Part shown: in pieces, positions 35,578 to 47,159 of the stretch
Position numbering within the stretch: position 1 is the first letter of the stretch
How the letters are laid out: each line of letters begins with the position of its first letter
Source of the DNA: Solea solea
Lineage: Eukaryota > Chordata > Actinopteri > Pleuronectiformes > Soleidae
Length of the DNA stretch: 64,000 bases
Assembly (NCBI RefSeq): GCF_958295425.1
Contig: NC_081146.1
Span: 24,672,395-24,736,394 of the forward strand
Direction of reading: 5' to 3'
Notes under the pieces: generated by a model
Seen by the model: the letters and a program-made list of their open reading frames with translations, nothing else
The model's database searches: none
What the model was told of the DNA's origin: nothing
Position numbers and translations under genes: made by a program

Positions 35578-35984
35578 CACGGCATCAAAACAAACACCTG
35601 AATCTGGATGTCAGATATGTGATTGTGTTTTTCTTTCTTTGCTTTTCCGTGTTGGGAAGTGTTCAGGGGGGAACACGGCAGTGTGAGCAAGGTGAAAACT
35701 CCATTCCTACACAAATCAGCTGTGTTCTAAACGACATTCTCTGAAGCCGGGTGTTTTCTGAATCATTTGGGATGCAGAAATCATGACGCAGTCACGTTAG
35801 TGTGGACCAGAATCTCACAGGATAACGTTGACTCCGGTGCTCAGCCGAGTGTGTGTATTCTAATAATTACCCATATTTGGGTAATATTGTAGCACAGTGA
35901 ATGGCTTTGTAGCTCACAGTGTTTTTCATTTGAACATGAAGGGAAGTTGAAAATATCAGTTCCTCTTTGTGCCCAAGACTTTAA

Positions 35985-35990
35985 AATAAA
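35985..35990 (+). terminator. polyadenylation signal of class II alpha
   Basis: AATAAA about 410 bp after the alpha stop codon, in sequence TTTAAAATAAAGG. It is the first good signal before the beta gene. Confidence 0.5.
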
Positions 35991-36384
35991 GGAAATCCCT
36001 TTTTGTTTTGTTTTTTCTTTTGCTTGTGTGGTTATTAACTCGTGTTTTAACGCCGGCACAGACTGTGGATGAACTACCTGTGCTGGAATTATGTGGCTCT
36101 GGCCTGAATTTAATTTTCTTCACAGTGATGGAAGGAGACAGCTGCCACATTTTAATATGCAAGCGTGTGGATTCGAATGATTGATGCATTTTTTTTTTTT
36201 TTACATCTGAAAGGCTGACAAAACAGCTTTGATTTTTTTTCGCAGTAAAAGTACATATCTACAGGATTAATCCTGTAACTGCTCAGATTACAGAGCAGAG
36301 GGAACAAATGCTGATTGACACGTTATTTTAGAGAAGTGGTGGTGGTTTGAGTGCCTGCCATCGCACGAAAACACAGTACCGGAC

Positions 36385-36392
36385 TGACGTCA
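36385..36392 (+). promoter_or_regulatory. CRE-like TGACGTCA (possible X2 element) upstream of class II beta
   Basis: A perfect TGACGTCA lies about 217 bp before the beta ATG. X2 boxes of class II promoters are CRE-related, but I could not find convincing X1 and Y boxes at fixed spacing. Confidence 0.3.
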
Positions 36393-36608
36393 TCTTTGTT
36401 TTTGTCTCTGCAAAGAACTGCTGCCAGAGCTCCAGTTATGAACTTGATCAGGTTTGATTAAACCTGAAAAACCTGTTCATCAGAGCTCATGCCAGAATGT
36501 TTACAACATTAACTTCTCAAAGACACACGGATATACTTTATGTCGGAGCTTGAATAGGTTTAATTTTACGTCTAATTTTACTCTATAGTTTTCAGTGTTG
36601 AAATAACG

Positions 36609-39600
36609 ATGGGACTTTATTTTCTGTACAGTCTCGCAGTCACTGCTGTTCTGTTGTTCACTGCACCAACAGGTAGGTTTCCTCTTGTACTCTTACTCAT
36701 TTTTTTTTACTTACTCACTTTTATTCAAATATTATATCATAACTTGCACTTTTCGGAAATAAATCTATCACTATTTTTCAGACGTCCAACATGCTATGTC
36801 ACAATTTTCATCGCGTTTCATCTTAACCTGGCTCATTTGTGCCTCTGTAAATTAACCCATGCTTCCTCAGAGAAGCTTGAGTGAGAAGCTGGTGATTTCC
36901 TCACGGAAGTGCATTGCATTCATTTGAAATAACAAAACAAAACTCACTTTTTGAATATTTTACACTAATTTTGTTTCCTGTTTTTTCAGAGTAATTTCTT
37001 TCCTAAATTATTGAGAACTCTCGCGAGAACCTCCAACCTGCAAGTGACTCCCATATTTTCAACAGTGTCCTGATCGTCTCTTGAGTCATCACGTAGATCC
37101 TGGAGAAACATTGATATGTCTAACAGATCTGAATGAGCTTTCCTTCTGAACATCCGCGAAGTCCTCGGGTGCCTTTGACAAAAAATGATTCAGTAAATCA
37201 GGAAAAAAATTACTCTGAAAAAACCAACCATGAAAATAATTACTCTGAAAAAAATAAATTACTCCGAAAAACAGAAATAATTACTTCGAATAACAAACAA
37301 AATGTTTTTTTCAAGTGAATGCAATGCGCTTCCGTATTTTCTAACAACAATTTAGATTAATAAGAAATATAAATCACTCTCAATACTCCGTCTTACCTGG
37401 TTTTTGAAGGCTACTAACACATAGCTGGCTAGTGTTAGCTATTCAGAGCTAACACATAGCTGGCTAGTGTTAGCTAATCAGAGCTAACACCTAGCTGGCT
37501 AGTGTTAGCTAACCAGAACTAACACTAGCCAGCTATATGCTGCTATTGGTGCCTTCCATTTGGGAATGACGCCAACTGGAGTTGACTGCATTGATGAACC
37601 TAAAGGTATCTCAGGCTAGTCATAGTAGCCATGGTTACCAGCTGAAGATCAAGCTTTGCCAAATATTTCCTAGCAGAACAAAGCTTTTCTTCAGCAAAAA
37701 TAAAACATTTCTTTTACAGGTCTTACTCTAAGAGTCGTGGATCAGATGATAGGCGACTGCGAGTATGGTGAGGACATCGCCGACATGGTCTACTTTGTGA
37801 AAAACATAGTCAACAAGAAGCTTGAGAACATGTATGACTCTCGGATTGGGAAATATGTCGGCTTTGATGAAAACGGCATAAGAGCTGCAAAACATTACAA
37901 CAAGCAGGCCTGGAAAATGGCCTTAAGACGTGCTGAAGTGGAGACTCTTTGCAGATACAACGCAAGACTGTTCAGAAGGAGCACGCTGGAAAGGCAAGGT
38001 GAGGTTCCCTGTTTTCTACTTTTGCAAAAGTGCGCTTAAATTGCTTAATCTTTTGCTCTTATTGTCTCGACACTGAAGTGCCGCCAACAGTTAGGGTCCA
38101 CCAGACCAAGCCGGTTGACTACGGAGAGCGAACAGTAATCGAGTGCAGTGTTATGGGGTTCTACCCTCAAGACGTGGAGGTGACTTGGCTGAGGGACGGG
38201 ACGGAGATCACCACCGACGTGTCCTTCACAGACGTCCTGGCCAACGAGGACTGGACCTTCCAGCTGCACGCGTACCTGGAGCTGACACCGAAGAGAGGGG
38301 AGCGTGTGACCTGTAGGGTGGACCACAGCAGCCTGACAGAGAGCATGGAGGTGGACTGGGGTACGAAAATACCCATTTACCACATCCCACAGTTAATCAG
38401 TCCACATTTTTGACTGGAAACTCAAGTTTGTAAACCGCTCTCTCCCCTGCACCAAATCCCGTAGAGACAATCAGCAATTTTACATCACAGACTCGTTGAT
38501 CCACTGGTGCCTCCATCAGTAAGTTCAAATGAGTTAATCTGTGACTGGTATATTTACTGCTTTGTTAAGATTTGCCAGAGTGATACAATCTAACCAAACA
38601 AGGCAGCAGTTGAATAGGAACCCTTTAGTTTCTGTGAGCTAAAAACAGTGATTTTCTCTATGGACTTTGGTGCAGGAGAGTGAGCGGTTTACAAACTTAA
38701 TTTCCCAGTCAGAAAAGGCTGACAAGCTCTATGATCAGCTCTCTGACATGTTCTTGAGACGTCTTAGACATAGGCAGGAGTAGTTTAAAGAAGGCAAGCC
38801 TATGTTTAAGTGGCTAAAAAGGGCCAGCAGGGGGCGTGCACAGCTCAGGCATTTCTGAACATGTCTCAGCTCCTCCATAAAACCACACAAAAACAACCAA
38901 ACGATCACTTTAAAGATTAAAGCTCAGCATTTACTGGAATACAATGCTGTGTCTATGTGATACGGGGTTGATGAAAAAGATTGGGAGAGATTGACAGCTC
39001 ATGTTGTGGCATTATATGGATGGTCATGTGGGGATTATTTATAATATAGCTATAAATCGGGGTTGGATGCTATTAAACGTCTTAAACGTTTGCTTGATTA
39101 TTCATCTCCGAGTGTGATCATAGTGACTTTATTACAATTTTTTTTTGTGATGGGGAGAGGGAAACCGAGAGGGGACCAGATGTTGCTACTCCCAGGATCT
39201 ACCACCGAGCTTTGGAGGTGAATGACAGCTGCGTTTCTCTGGGATTCTTTCAAAATCTTTTGTCCTCCCGGCCACTCGGCATTTGTCTGTTCTCCACTCA
39301 CACCTGCTCACCTGCTCCTCGTTCCCTCATTAGTCTTCATACCAGCCATCCAGCTCCTCCTCCTCACCACCGCAGTAACCACAGTGTTCCAGCTGCTCTC
39401 CTTGAATCCCGCGCCTGCCTGCTCGCGTTTTCCAGCCCGCGTTAGTTTGCCTTCATTTTTCAAATGCACGGCTGCTGCTTTTCAGTCCAAACATGCCACA
39501 AGTGCTACCCTGCTCAGTGTTGAGTGACAGAATATTGAAGAGTGGCGTAGAAGGAACAATGGCTGGGTTTGTCAGCTGTGTTGTCATGTGAGTTTTGTGA

Positions 39601-40355
39601 GCGTGAGGAGCTCTGACACTGTGGGAAAGCGAAAGGCACAAGCGCTGAAATTCAGAACAATGTGAGGAGTAAAAGGCGCTGTCTTTTTATTCATTTAAAG
39701 GCCCAGTGCATTTGAGGATTTATGGGCAGAAATTAAAAAACTTTGGTTTTTGTAGACTTTCATATGTACTTAAGGCAAGAGCCTTGCTTTACAGAGGCTG
39801 CCATATTGTGCCACTATGTATTACAGATGCAAAATTAAGTTTGTAAACCACTCACACTCCTGCACCAAAGATGACACTGTGAATGTTGTCTCTCACAGAC
39901 ACGTTTGCACTGGATGCTAAATACCTGAAGGTGGTGCTGGGCACCATCTCCTTCTTCGTTGGCTTCACCGTAGCTGTCGGCGGAGGAGTTTACTACTGGT
40001 GGAAACAAAGGTGTGTGGACCTCAGTGACAGTGATGTTTTATTTGTTTATTTTATTTATCAGGAAAAATGAAAAAAAAGACTGTTTTTGTGACAGGTTGC
40101 AACGTCATGAAATGGAAGTGGGAGGGGCCAATAAGTCTGCAAAATTATTGTACATGCACAAAAATTGATGCACATTGTGTAGGAGGTCGGGATGAAGAAA
40201 AAAAATGCATTATGACCATGATCCAAACCCAACAGGAAGTCCACCATCTTGGGTTGAACGGCCATTTTATGACGTTGTCTCCTTTGTTTTCCAGGTTTGA
40301 CTTCAGCCCAGTTGGCCGACAGGAACAAACAGCGTCGTATCTTTCGGACTTCTAG
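36609..40355 (+). CDS. MHC class II beta chain, 5 coding exons, divergent
   Basis: Partner chain of the class II heterodimer, lying 1.0 kb downstream of the alpha gene in the same orientation. Exons: 36609-36672, 37720-37998, 38079-38360, 39899-40010, 40295-40355. They total 798 nt (265 aa), all in phase. Order: signal peptide 1-21; beta-1 22-114 with Cys35-Cys99; beta-2 immunoglobulin domain 115-208 with Cys137-Cys193, GFYPQDVEVTW and CRVDHSSL; a short connecting peptide; a Gly-rich membrane segment (VVLGTISFFVGFTVAVGGGV); tail of about 20 residues. By hand alignment the usual YWN of the beta-1 helix is HYN (W61 to Y81) and the usual CRHN is CRYN (H81 to Y101), while N82 is kept (N102). No beta-1 glycosylation sequon was seen. 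A non-classical lineage is likely. Nothing interrupts the frame, so it is probably functional. Confidence 0.9.
37413..37535. repeat. tandem repeat ending in a perfect 17-bp hairpin (class II beta intron 1)
   Basis: Three to four units of TAGCTGGCTAGTGTTAGCTA with AACACATAGC and AGAGCT linkers lie in tandem. The last copy, TAGCTGGCTAGTGTTAG (37492-37508), is followed after 10 bases by its exact reverse complement (37519-37535). Confidence 0.85.
38411..38711. mobile_element. MITE with ~55-bp inverted termini (class II beta intron 3)
   Basis: The left terminus has TGACTGGAAACTCAAGTTTG, TAAACCGCTCTC and CCTGCACCAAA; the right terminus is its inverse with few changes, ending CCCAGTCA. The element is about 300 bp with no coding frame. 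A related partial terminus at about 39833-39870 abuts the acceptor of exon 4. Confidence 0.8.
38824..38838 (+). promoter_or_regulatory. strong CTCF-type motif in class II beta intron 3
   Basis: CCAGCAGGGGGCGTG, preceded by GGG, matches the CTCF consensus CCASNAGRGGGCR very well, in the same orientation as the motifs at 28349 and 49479. Confidence 0.5.
39830..39872. mobile_element. MITE terminus 25 bp from a class II beta splice acceptor
   Basis: AAGTTTGTAAACCACTCACA followed by CTCCTGCACCAAAG matches the termini of the MITE at 38411-38711. It ends just before the polypyrimidine tract and acceptor (39898) of the transmembrane exon. Confidence 0.6.
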
Positions 40356-40844
40356 ATTTTGGTGCGAATGCTTTAATGGGAGCAGATGTGATCTGATGGA
40401 GAATATAACTTTCTCCCCCCCCCGAAGGAAAAACCCTTCGAACAGTTGTTTAAAAGTTAGTATTTCAAATCATGGGGGTGTGTTCACTGGGGAAGCTGAA
40501 CGCACAAACACACACTGCTCCCTTACCCTAACCTTAACCATCACAACTACGTGCTTAACCCTAACCCTTAACCTAAAACCAGTTCTTAACCCTGAATAGC
40601 CCTTTTAAGTTGTGGGACCCGGACAAACTGTCCCCACAAAGACAGGTTTGTACGTTTTGTGGACCTCACAAAGACATAAATACAAGTACACGCTTTAGTG
40701 AGGACCAAAGCAGCTGAATATCATCAGTATTTTGTTCAGAATATTAACACAAACACTTGATTAACAAACAAGGGGAGAAGTGACATTTTTATCATTTTGG
40801 GTGAAAGTTTAACGACAAACACGGAGCTTGTTTAGCTACAGTCC

Positions 40845-41075
40845 TGCTCACAGTGGCTAACACTGTTGCCTCACAGCAAGAAGGTTCACGGGTTCAGATC
40901 CGTGGGCCTTTCTGTGTAGAGTTTCCATGTTCTCCCTGTGTGCTTGTGGGTTTTCTCCGGTTTCTCTGGTTTCCTCCCACAGTCCAAAAACATGCAGCGG
41001 TTAATCGGACACTCTGGCCTCTGTTTGTTATGCGATGACCTGGCGACCTGTCCAGGGTGTGACTCCACCTTTCAC
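40845..41075. mobile_element. SINE-like element downstream of class II beta
   Basis: CACTGTTGCCTCACAGCAAG, AAGGTTCACGGGTTCAGATCC, TTCCATGTTCTCCCTGTGTG and CCTCCCACAGTCCAAAAACA are standard phrases of a very common teleost retroposon. The ending GACCTGTCCAGGGTGTGACT matches the tails at 13.8 and 50.75 kb. Confidence 0.75.
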
Positions 41076-41148
41076 CCACCAATGTTATTTATTTAAGTTT
41101 ATTTATACAATGCGTAGTGCTTCTTTAAATGATATCTTCTATATCTTT

Positions 41149-41154
41149 AATAAA
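41149..41154 (+). terminator. possible polyadenylation signal of class II beta
   Basis: AATAAA about 0.8 kb after the beta stop, beyond the SINE-like element. No better signal is seen before it. Confidence 0.35.
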
Positions 41155-42087
41155 CAAATGCAGTATTATTTCCTTTCGTAGTTTGTGTATTATTACATTT
41201 TCAAGCCCTCAAGTGTTTAATCCTGTCCCAAAGACTTTGTCCACATAAATCCTGAAAGTTCTGTTCTTCTTCTTCTTTTATAATAACAACAACAATAGTA
41301 ATAATGTGCAGAAAACGCAGATGGGAATGCAAAGAAACGCTGACACAGCATCACAACAAATATTGACAGATATGAAATACAATAAGAGCATCAGCAGAGT
41401 TGCTGCTGACTCGGCATTCCCAATGATAATAAAAATAACTTGTATTTTTAATTTTTCTATTATTATTGTTATTGTTGTTGTTGTTACACAAAAACTCCCC
41501 ATTTTCAATAATAAAATGTCCTTCAGTCAGTTTTTCATGCCGTAAACTGTGGGAACGTGACAAGCTGTTGCTCTGTCACTGGCCTCTTTTATCATTTTGG
41601 TAAACTGAGGATTAAAATGTCACGGTGTCCTTCAAAAACTCACATTATTACATAATACAAGAAGAATTCAGCAGTCACCTACAGGTTTTACACAATTTAC
41701 CAAATATTTTTCATAGTATTTATTAATTAAGGTGTTATAATTTCATATTATATATGTAATGAATCTACTTAATTACCACATACCAGGTTTGTTGTTTTGA
41801 TTCACACTTAAAGAGCCATTATTTACTAGTTATTTACTATTTTTTCATGAATAAATTACTTCTTCAAAAATGATCCCGGTTTGACCGTGAGCCTTGAAGG
41901 AGATGCAATGATTTAACTTTCTATAAGTTAGTCCATGCAATTCTTATGTATCAAAGAAGGAACAGAACCTGATACAAAAAAACCTACCTCAACAAAGTTT
42001 ACTCAAACAATTATTATTTATTTTATCTATACTTTATTTTGTATAATTAATTTACTTCATCCACCTTATCGATGCTGCTTATGTAAA

Positions 42088-42385
42088 GTTTGTTTGGTTG
42101 GTTGGTTGGTTGGTTGATTTTTAGGGTGGTTGGTTGATTGCTTTGATTGATTGGTTGGTTGATTGTTTGGTTGGTTGCTTGCTTGCTTGGGTGGTTGGTT
42201 GACTGTTTGCTTGGTTGGTTGATTGTTTGTTTGGTGGGTTGGTTGGTTGGTTGCTTGCTTGCTTGGGTGGTTGTTTGGTTCGGTGGTTGGTTGACTGTTT
42301 GCTTGGTTGGTTGATTGTTTGGGTGGTTGGTTGGTTTGGTGATTAGTTGTTTGGTTGATTGGTTGGCTGACCGATTGGTTTGCTG
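42088..42385. repeat. TTGG/TTGA minisatellite between class II beta and vmo1
   Basis: About 300 bp of degenerate 4-mers with phrases such as GGTTGGTTGATTGTTTGCTT. Its reverse complement has the same CAACCAA/CAAGCAA vocabulary as the tap1 intron 6 array at 8.17-8.60 kb. The Asn-Gln-Pro-Thr open frame across it is not a gene. Confidence 0.85.
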
Positions 42386-43088
42386 GTTGTGTGCCAGTCA
42401 CCTGCAGGTGAGTGAATGATAAAGATGCAGATACAAACATCATAGGGATTTTATACACGTTGCTTTTCAAATGCAGTAACTTAAGTTTCATTTTTTATTT
42501 TATTCCACCTGTTCACCAAAGAAAATAGACGTGAAACAAAGTATGATCAAGTTACTTAGGCAGTCTCACTTTTGGGCTTGGAGAACTCTTTGTTGCAAAA
42601 ATGCCAGACCCATATTAACCTCGGTTCGGATCTCTCTCCTTGTCTAAAGAGTTTTTAGAATCTCAGACTTGCGATCATATTTCATGTCACGATGAACTCT
42701 TCCACCTCCAGTTCAGATTTAGTTCAGAAATGTTCAAAATGTCGATCTATGACATGGCGGATAATGTTTCTCGTGGTTTGCCAAAAAGTATAAGAGCAGT
42801 TTTTGTCCTGGTTAGTTTCAGTGATTTTTTTTGTACAATATTATTACAGAAAAATTGACTTCAGAACATTTGCTGCTCCTGAGATCTGCAGCATTTCAGC
42901 AGAGACCCACTGAGTAAAAGTGAGGAAAACCCTTTCCTTTCGTTAAACACCAGCTGGTGAGTCCCACGGCAGTAAATGATTCACGCTGATACCAGCGTTG
43001 GGTTTTGTACTCGCCGGGGATACGATATAAAGGCTCCGAATCTGGACACACGGCCGTACTTGCTAATTCGGCAGGTGACATTCTCATT

Positions 43089-46000
43089 ATGACAAGTCTG
43101 TTTGTAGCCGTGGCCGCGCTGGCCGTGTTGTCCGCTGGGTTGTGTGAGGACAAGTTGGCGACTCCTCTGCAGAGAGCTGGTACGGCCTTCAACAGCAGAG
43201 AGCACAGATCCATGCTCTTTGTCAACAATGGAGAGAAGTTTGGAAACTGGACCTGGCCAGAGATGTGTCCCGAAAACTTCTTTGCTGTCGGATTCAGTCT
43301 CAGGGTAAAGACACCGACGTCTTCCAACCAATATAAACCTCCTTAGTCTAATATAAACCTAGTCAGGCCAGAGAAATACAAGAAAAATATCTTTCTTAAC
43401 AGATTTGTCCAAAATTAAAGCTGCGGTGCGTAACTTTTACTACACACACAGGAAGTGATTTGTTTTATGTTAAGACCACAGCTTTTCTTTCTTTCTTTCT
43501 TTCTTTCTTTCTTTGTCTGTCTGTATATACATTCTCTCTGTCAGTTTGTCTTTATATATATATAATTACATATATATAATTATATAGATATATAATTTTT
43601 CTATTCCTGTGTGTATGTATTTGTTTAATTTTTCTTTAAATTAATTATATAAATATAAATATTGTATCTATTTTTTTCTCTATTTAATTATTTATTTTAT
43701 GCGACTTCTTTCATTAAATTCACTCCGTCTCTTTATCTCTGTCTATTGTTTATATTTGCTCGCAGAGGCAGAATAATAACATTTTAATATATAACATTTA
43801 ATATATATATATATTTTCATATATAGTACGTAACTTTTGGTGGTATACATATATATATACCACCAAAAGTTATGTACTGCAGCTTGTTCCAGTATAAAGC
43901 TCAAGGTGGCGACGTGTCCCCTTTCAGCATTCCAAGTCTATTTAACTTATTTATGTACATGATCTCTTGCTATTTTCCTTTAACATTGACTTTATTACTT
44001 TACATTTCCCATTATTGTTCTATCGCATATTCTCTCTTGTCGTGTCTGACTTTCAGCCCTGACACAACGGTGGCGTCTCATCCCGTAGATAAAATAAGAA
44101 ACAGATGACGTGTGCCCGCTTCCTGTTCTCCGTGTAGATTCACACAGGCATAATTTAGTTCAGACATAAAAGGGCTTGAAAACAAAGACGCAGAATTCCG
44201 TATGGAGCAAGTTGAAAGCACAAATCTGCATGAAAATAGATTTCGGTCGGTGTATTTGTTCCTTCTTGTCTCGCTGGCTGTGAAAAAAGGCGCCTTGATT
44301 GCATGCAGTGAATGGAAGACACGATTCATTCTTTCAGTTCTCAGTGTGAGCTCAAAGCTCGGGAAACATGAAGAAAAACACATTCCCTGCTTCTGAAATA
44401 AACTTGATTTGACATGAAGTGACGAGTAAGATTCATATTGGGACACAGCTTCCCTTAGAAAAGAATTTTTGAGGAAGAGTTACAGTGACCACAAACTATT
44501 TTTTAATATAAATATGAGCGTGTTTTGAGGCGTGTGGTGTTAGGAAACTGTGAATCTGTCTTATACAATTTTAATATTCTTGGGAATTTGAGTATAAACA
44601 AACTCTTTCCCCGTGTTTACCTCTGCATGCAGATTGCACAGCACGTTCTCAGAACCAAGAAAATAAAGAACCAACCTGCATTCCCCAGTGATTAGATAAA
44701 AAACAACAGCCCTGCTTTGACTTGAGTTTTTTCCGCCTCTGGGAACTGTTCTCTGTTTCTTCAGGTGGAGTCAAAACAGTACGGTTCAGACGACACCGCC
44801 CTCAACGGGGTCCGCCTCATCTGCTCCCAGGACGAGGAACGAAGCTTCCTCTACTACGTTGAGTCTCACACTGGCTAGTAGGTAGACTCCTGTTAAAGTC
44901 CTGATTAAAGGTGGTAATAATGGCTTCATTAGTTATTTACAAGTGCTTTATTGATCAGCTGTAAGCATTAATAAATCCAATTGACTGTTTTTTTCCCCTT
45001 TCTTTATTTGTAATCTAGTTTAAAATGTTGGTAACTTTAGAATTGCCCAACTAACCTGCAAATCAGACAGTCAGTCCAGTCAGTCAGCCTACCTACCAAC
45101 CTACCTACAGCTATCCCACTGTAAAGTATGTCTTTTTTTGTCGACAAAGGCGTTTGTCTTGTTTGTGTAACTGTAGCATTCATGGTAACGTGAAAATATA
45201 TTTCTTATTACACGATGTTGTTAACCGCTGAATTAGTTGCACATCATTTTAATTTCATTTCATTTCATTTCATTGAGCGCAAAACAAATAAATATTAGAG
45301 GAAAAATATCATACAAATAAAACAGAGATGTGTTTTACTATAAAGTCGCACCTTTTGAATACATTTTATTAGCAATAATGAAATGTATAGAATTTAAAGG
45401 AACATCCAGGATATGAAGACGCTTGGTTTTGCTTGTGTGGCGCATCAGCATGTGTTTTTTATTCTTCCACATGAGGTTTTTATTTGAAACCAGAATATTA
45501 CAGTGAGCGAGGAATCAAATGTTGGACAGTAATGAACACATCGGAAAGCATTTCCTTCACCCCGTTTGCGAGACGCTGTGCCACACTGAAAAGGTTTTTA
45601 TTGTCCAGGTCGTTGAATATTCAGCTGTTTGCTGTTTGTGCTGCCAGATCACTTTCATGAAGGATCATCGATCTCACTGGGACCAAACCTGGCTGCGCTG
45701 TGTGTGTTGGTTAAATATGAATTTGATTAGAAATAAATGAGGTAGTTTGAAAGCAGCGGGAAGCAGGAGATTGGCAGCTCCTCCGTGATGTTGAGAGGAG
45801 AAAATAATATATAGTTTCTGCCAGGTTTGAATGTTAGAATGCAGATCGGGCCACAATGTCTTCTCCCAACCTGATATATGTCCTGTGACCTGAACCTGAC
45901 TCAGCTACAGGAAACTGAAGGGTTCTCTGACTGTCACGCAGGTTGTAGCCTCTATTTATGACCACTAATGTATGTATGGCGAAGTTATAGGGAACTTCCT

Positions 46001-46688
46001 GTTTCGTGACGAATGGTTGAAATTCGCAAATTTTCCGATGGTTGCCGTGGTCACGCAAAACCTTCCGTCTTTGATGTGTCCAGTTCAAATTGCCGCTTTT
46101 TTTTTATGTTGGTACGCTAAACGTGCTGAGACTAGTTTGTTCATTTCCGAAGCGTGCAAATCGCCACGATGGACGCCAAATTCAAAATGGCCCACTTCCT
46201 GTTGGGTTGAGGCCGTGGTCCCAATTGACTTTTTTGTTCGTCTTGGGCTATAACAAGTTCCCACCAAGTTTTGTGAAATTTAGTGCAACTTAATTTTGGC
46301 TTGCTCCATCCACCTTTTGCCTTTCCTGAGATTAAAATCCTGAATGTTATTTTCTGAAAGTCTTCTCTCTCCTGTGTCCAGTTTCGGTGAATGGTCTCAC
46401 CCTCAGTACTGCCCCACCGGCGTCCTCACCGCCTTCCAGATCCGCGTGGAGCCCCACCGTGGCCTCTTTGGCGACGACACGGCCGCCAACAACATCAAGT
46501 TCCGCTGCAGCTCCAACCCGACCCTGGAGGGGCCCGGGATGGACTGGGGCGAGTACGGCTACTGGAGCGAGGACTGCACCGACGGAGGAATCTGCGGCAT
46601 CGAGACCAAGATGGAGGACTATCAGTACGCCCTGGACGACTCCACGCTCAACGACGTCCGCTTCCACTGCTGTAACAAGTCTCAGTAG
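43089..46688 (+). CDS. vmo1: vitelline membrane outer layer protein 1 homologue (VMO1), 3 coding exons
   Basis: Secreted beta-prism protein first described from the outer layer of the egg vitelline membrane; the vertebrate role is poorly defined. Exons: 43089-43304, 44765-44877, 46382-46688. They total 636 nt (211 aa; mammalian VMO1 is about 200), in phase. Residues 1-19 are a signal peptide. Three repeated modules follow the family pattern: NWTWPEMCPENFFAVGFSLR with DDTALNGVRLIC; GEWSHPQYCPTGVLTAFQIR with DDTAANNIKFRC; and GEYGYWSEDC with STLNDVRFHCC near the C-terminus. The second donor is TAGTAGGT, so the apparent stop at the end of exon 2 is removed by splicing. A probable 3'-UTR intron runs from a donor at about 46697 to an acceptor at about 47076, with AATAAA at 47135. 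Confidence 0.92.
43418..43885. mobile_element. MITE with GCTGCGGTGCGTAACTTTT termini (vmo1 intron 1)
   Basis: AAGCTGCGGTGCGTAACTTTT-type sequence at 43418-43438 faces its inverse AAAAGTTATGTACTGCAGCT at 43865-43885. The interior has (TTTC)n and (TA)n tracts. Near its right end, 43826-43847 and 43856-43877 form a 22-bp hairpin with one mismatch, so a second terminus seems nested inside. Confidence 0.7.
46160..46315. repeat. dispersed repeat, copy B (partner at 0.82 kb)
   Basis: GGACGCCAAATTCAAAATGG, CACTTCCTGTTGGGTTGAGG and TTTTGGCTTGCTCCATCCAC match 820-975 in the same orientation. It ends about 65 bp before the last vmo1 coding exon. Confidence 0.6.
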
Positions 46689-46934
46689 GTCCAAAAGTGA
46701 GTCAAATCAATGATGACATGATGGTTCTCTTGGGCTGCCCCAGACCCTGCCCAAATTTTTCCAAACCGTTAAGTTAAGACTTGATTAACTTTAATTTTTA
46801 ATTGTTAATTTAAAGCATCTATTGGGATTTATCTATTGGGATTTATTTGTTTACCAATTCAAAATTATATGAGCTTTATAACTGTCATGTATCTACCTAC
46901 CTACAAATCAGTTAGTCAGTCAGTCTTCCTACCT

Positions 46935-47002
46935 TATATATATGTATATATATATACATGTATATATACATATATATGTGTATATATATATATATATATA
47001 TA
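46935..47002. repeat. (TA)n microsatellite after vmo1
   Basis: ATATATGTATATATATATAC-type alternation for about 65 bp, within the probable 3'-UTR intron of vmo1. Confidence 0.9.
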
Positions 47003-47134
47003 AAGAGAGAGGCAGGAATAAATTCAGAATATTTCTTGCTCTGTATGAATTTGTGCTTTGTGTTTTCTCTGACAGTGACTGACTGAGGAGGAGGAGGAGC
47101 TTAATCCGATTCCCTGAACTCAAAGACCACAAAC

Positions 47135-47140
47135 AATAAA
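47135..47140 (+). terminator. polyadenylation signal of vmo1
   Basis: AATAAA in AAACAATAAAACACAC, about 60 bp after a CTGACAG acceptor at about 47076. This fits a short untranslated last exon of vmo1. Confidence 0.6.
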
Positions 47141-47159
47141 ACACACATTTAAACCTTAA

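Noticed and set aside
42066..42491. 141-residue Asn/Gln/Pro-rich protein on the minus strand
   Set aside because: Same tetranucleotide vocabulary as the 8.2-kb array; repeat artefact.
44765..44880. vmo1 as a pseudogene because exon 2 appears to end in TAG
   Set aside because: The TAG overlaps the donor TA/GTAGGT; splicing there gives HTGYFGEW in phase with exon 3.
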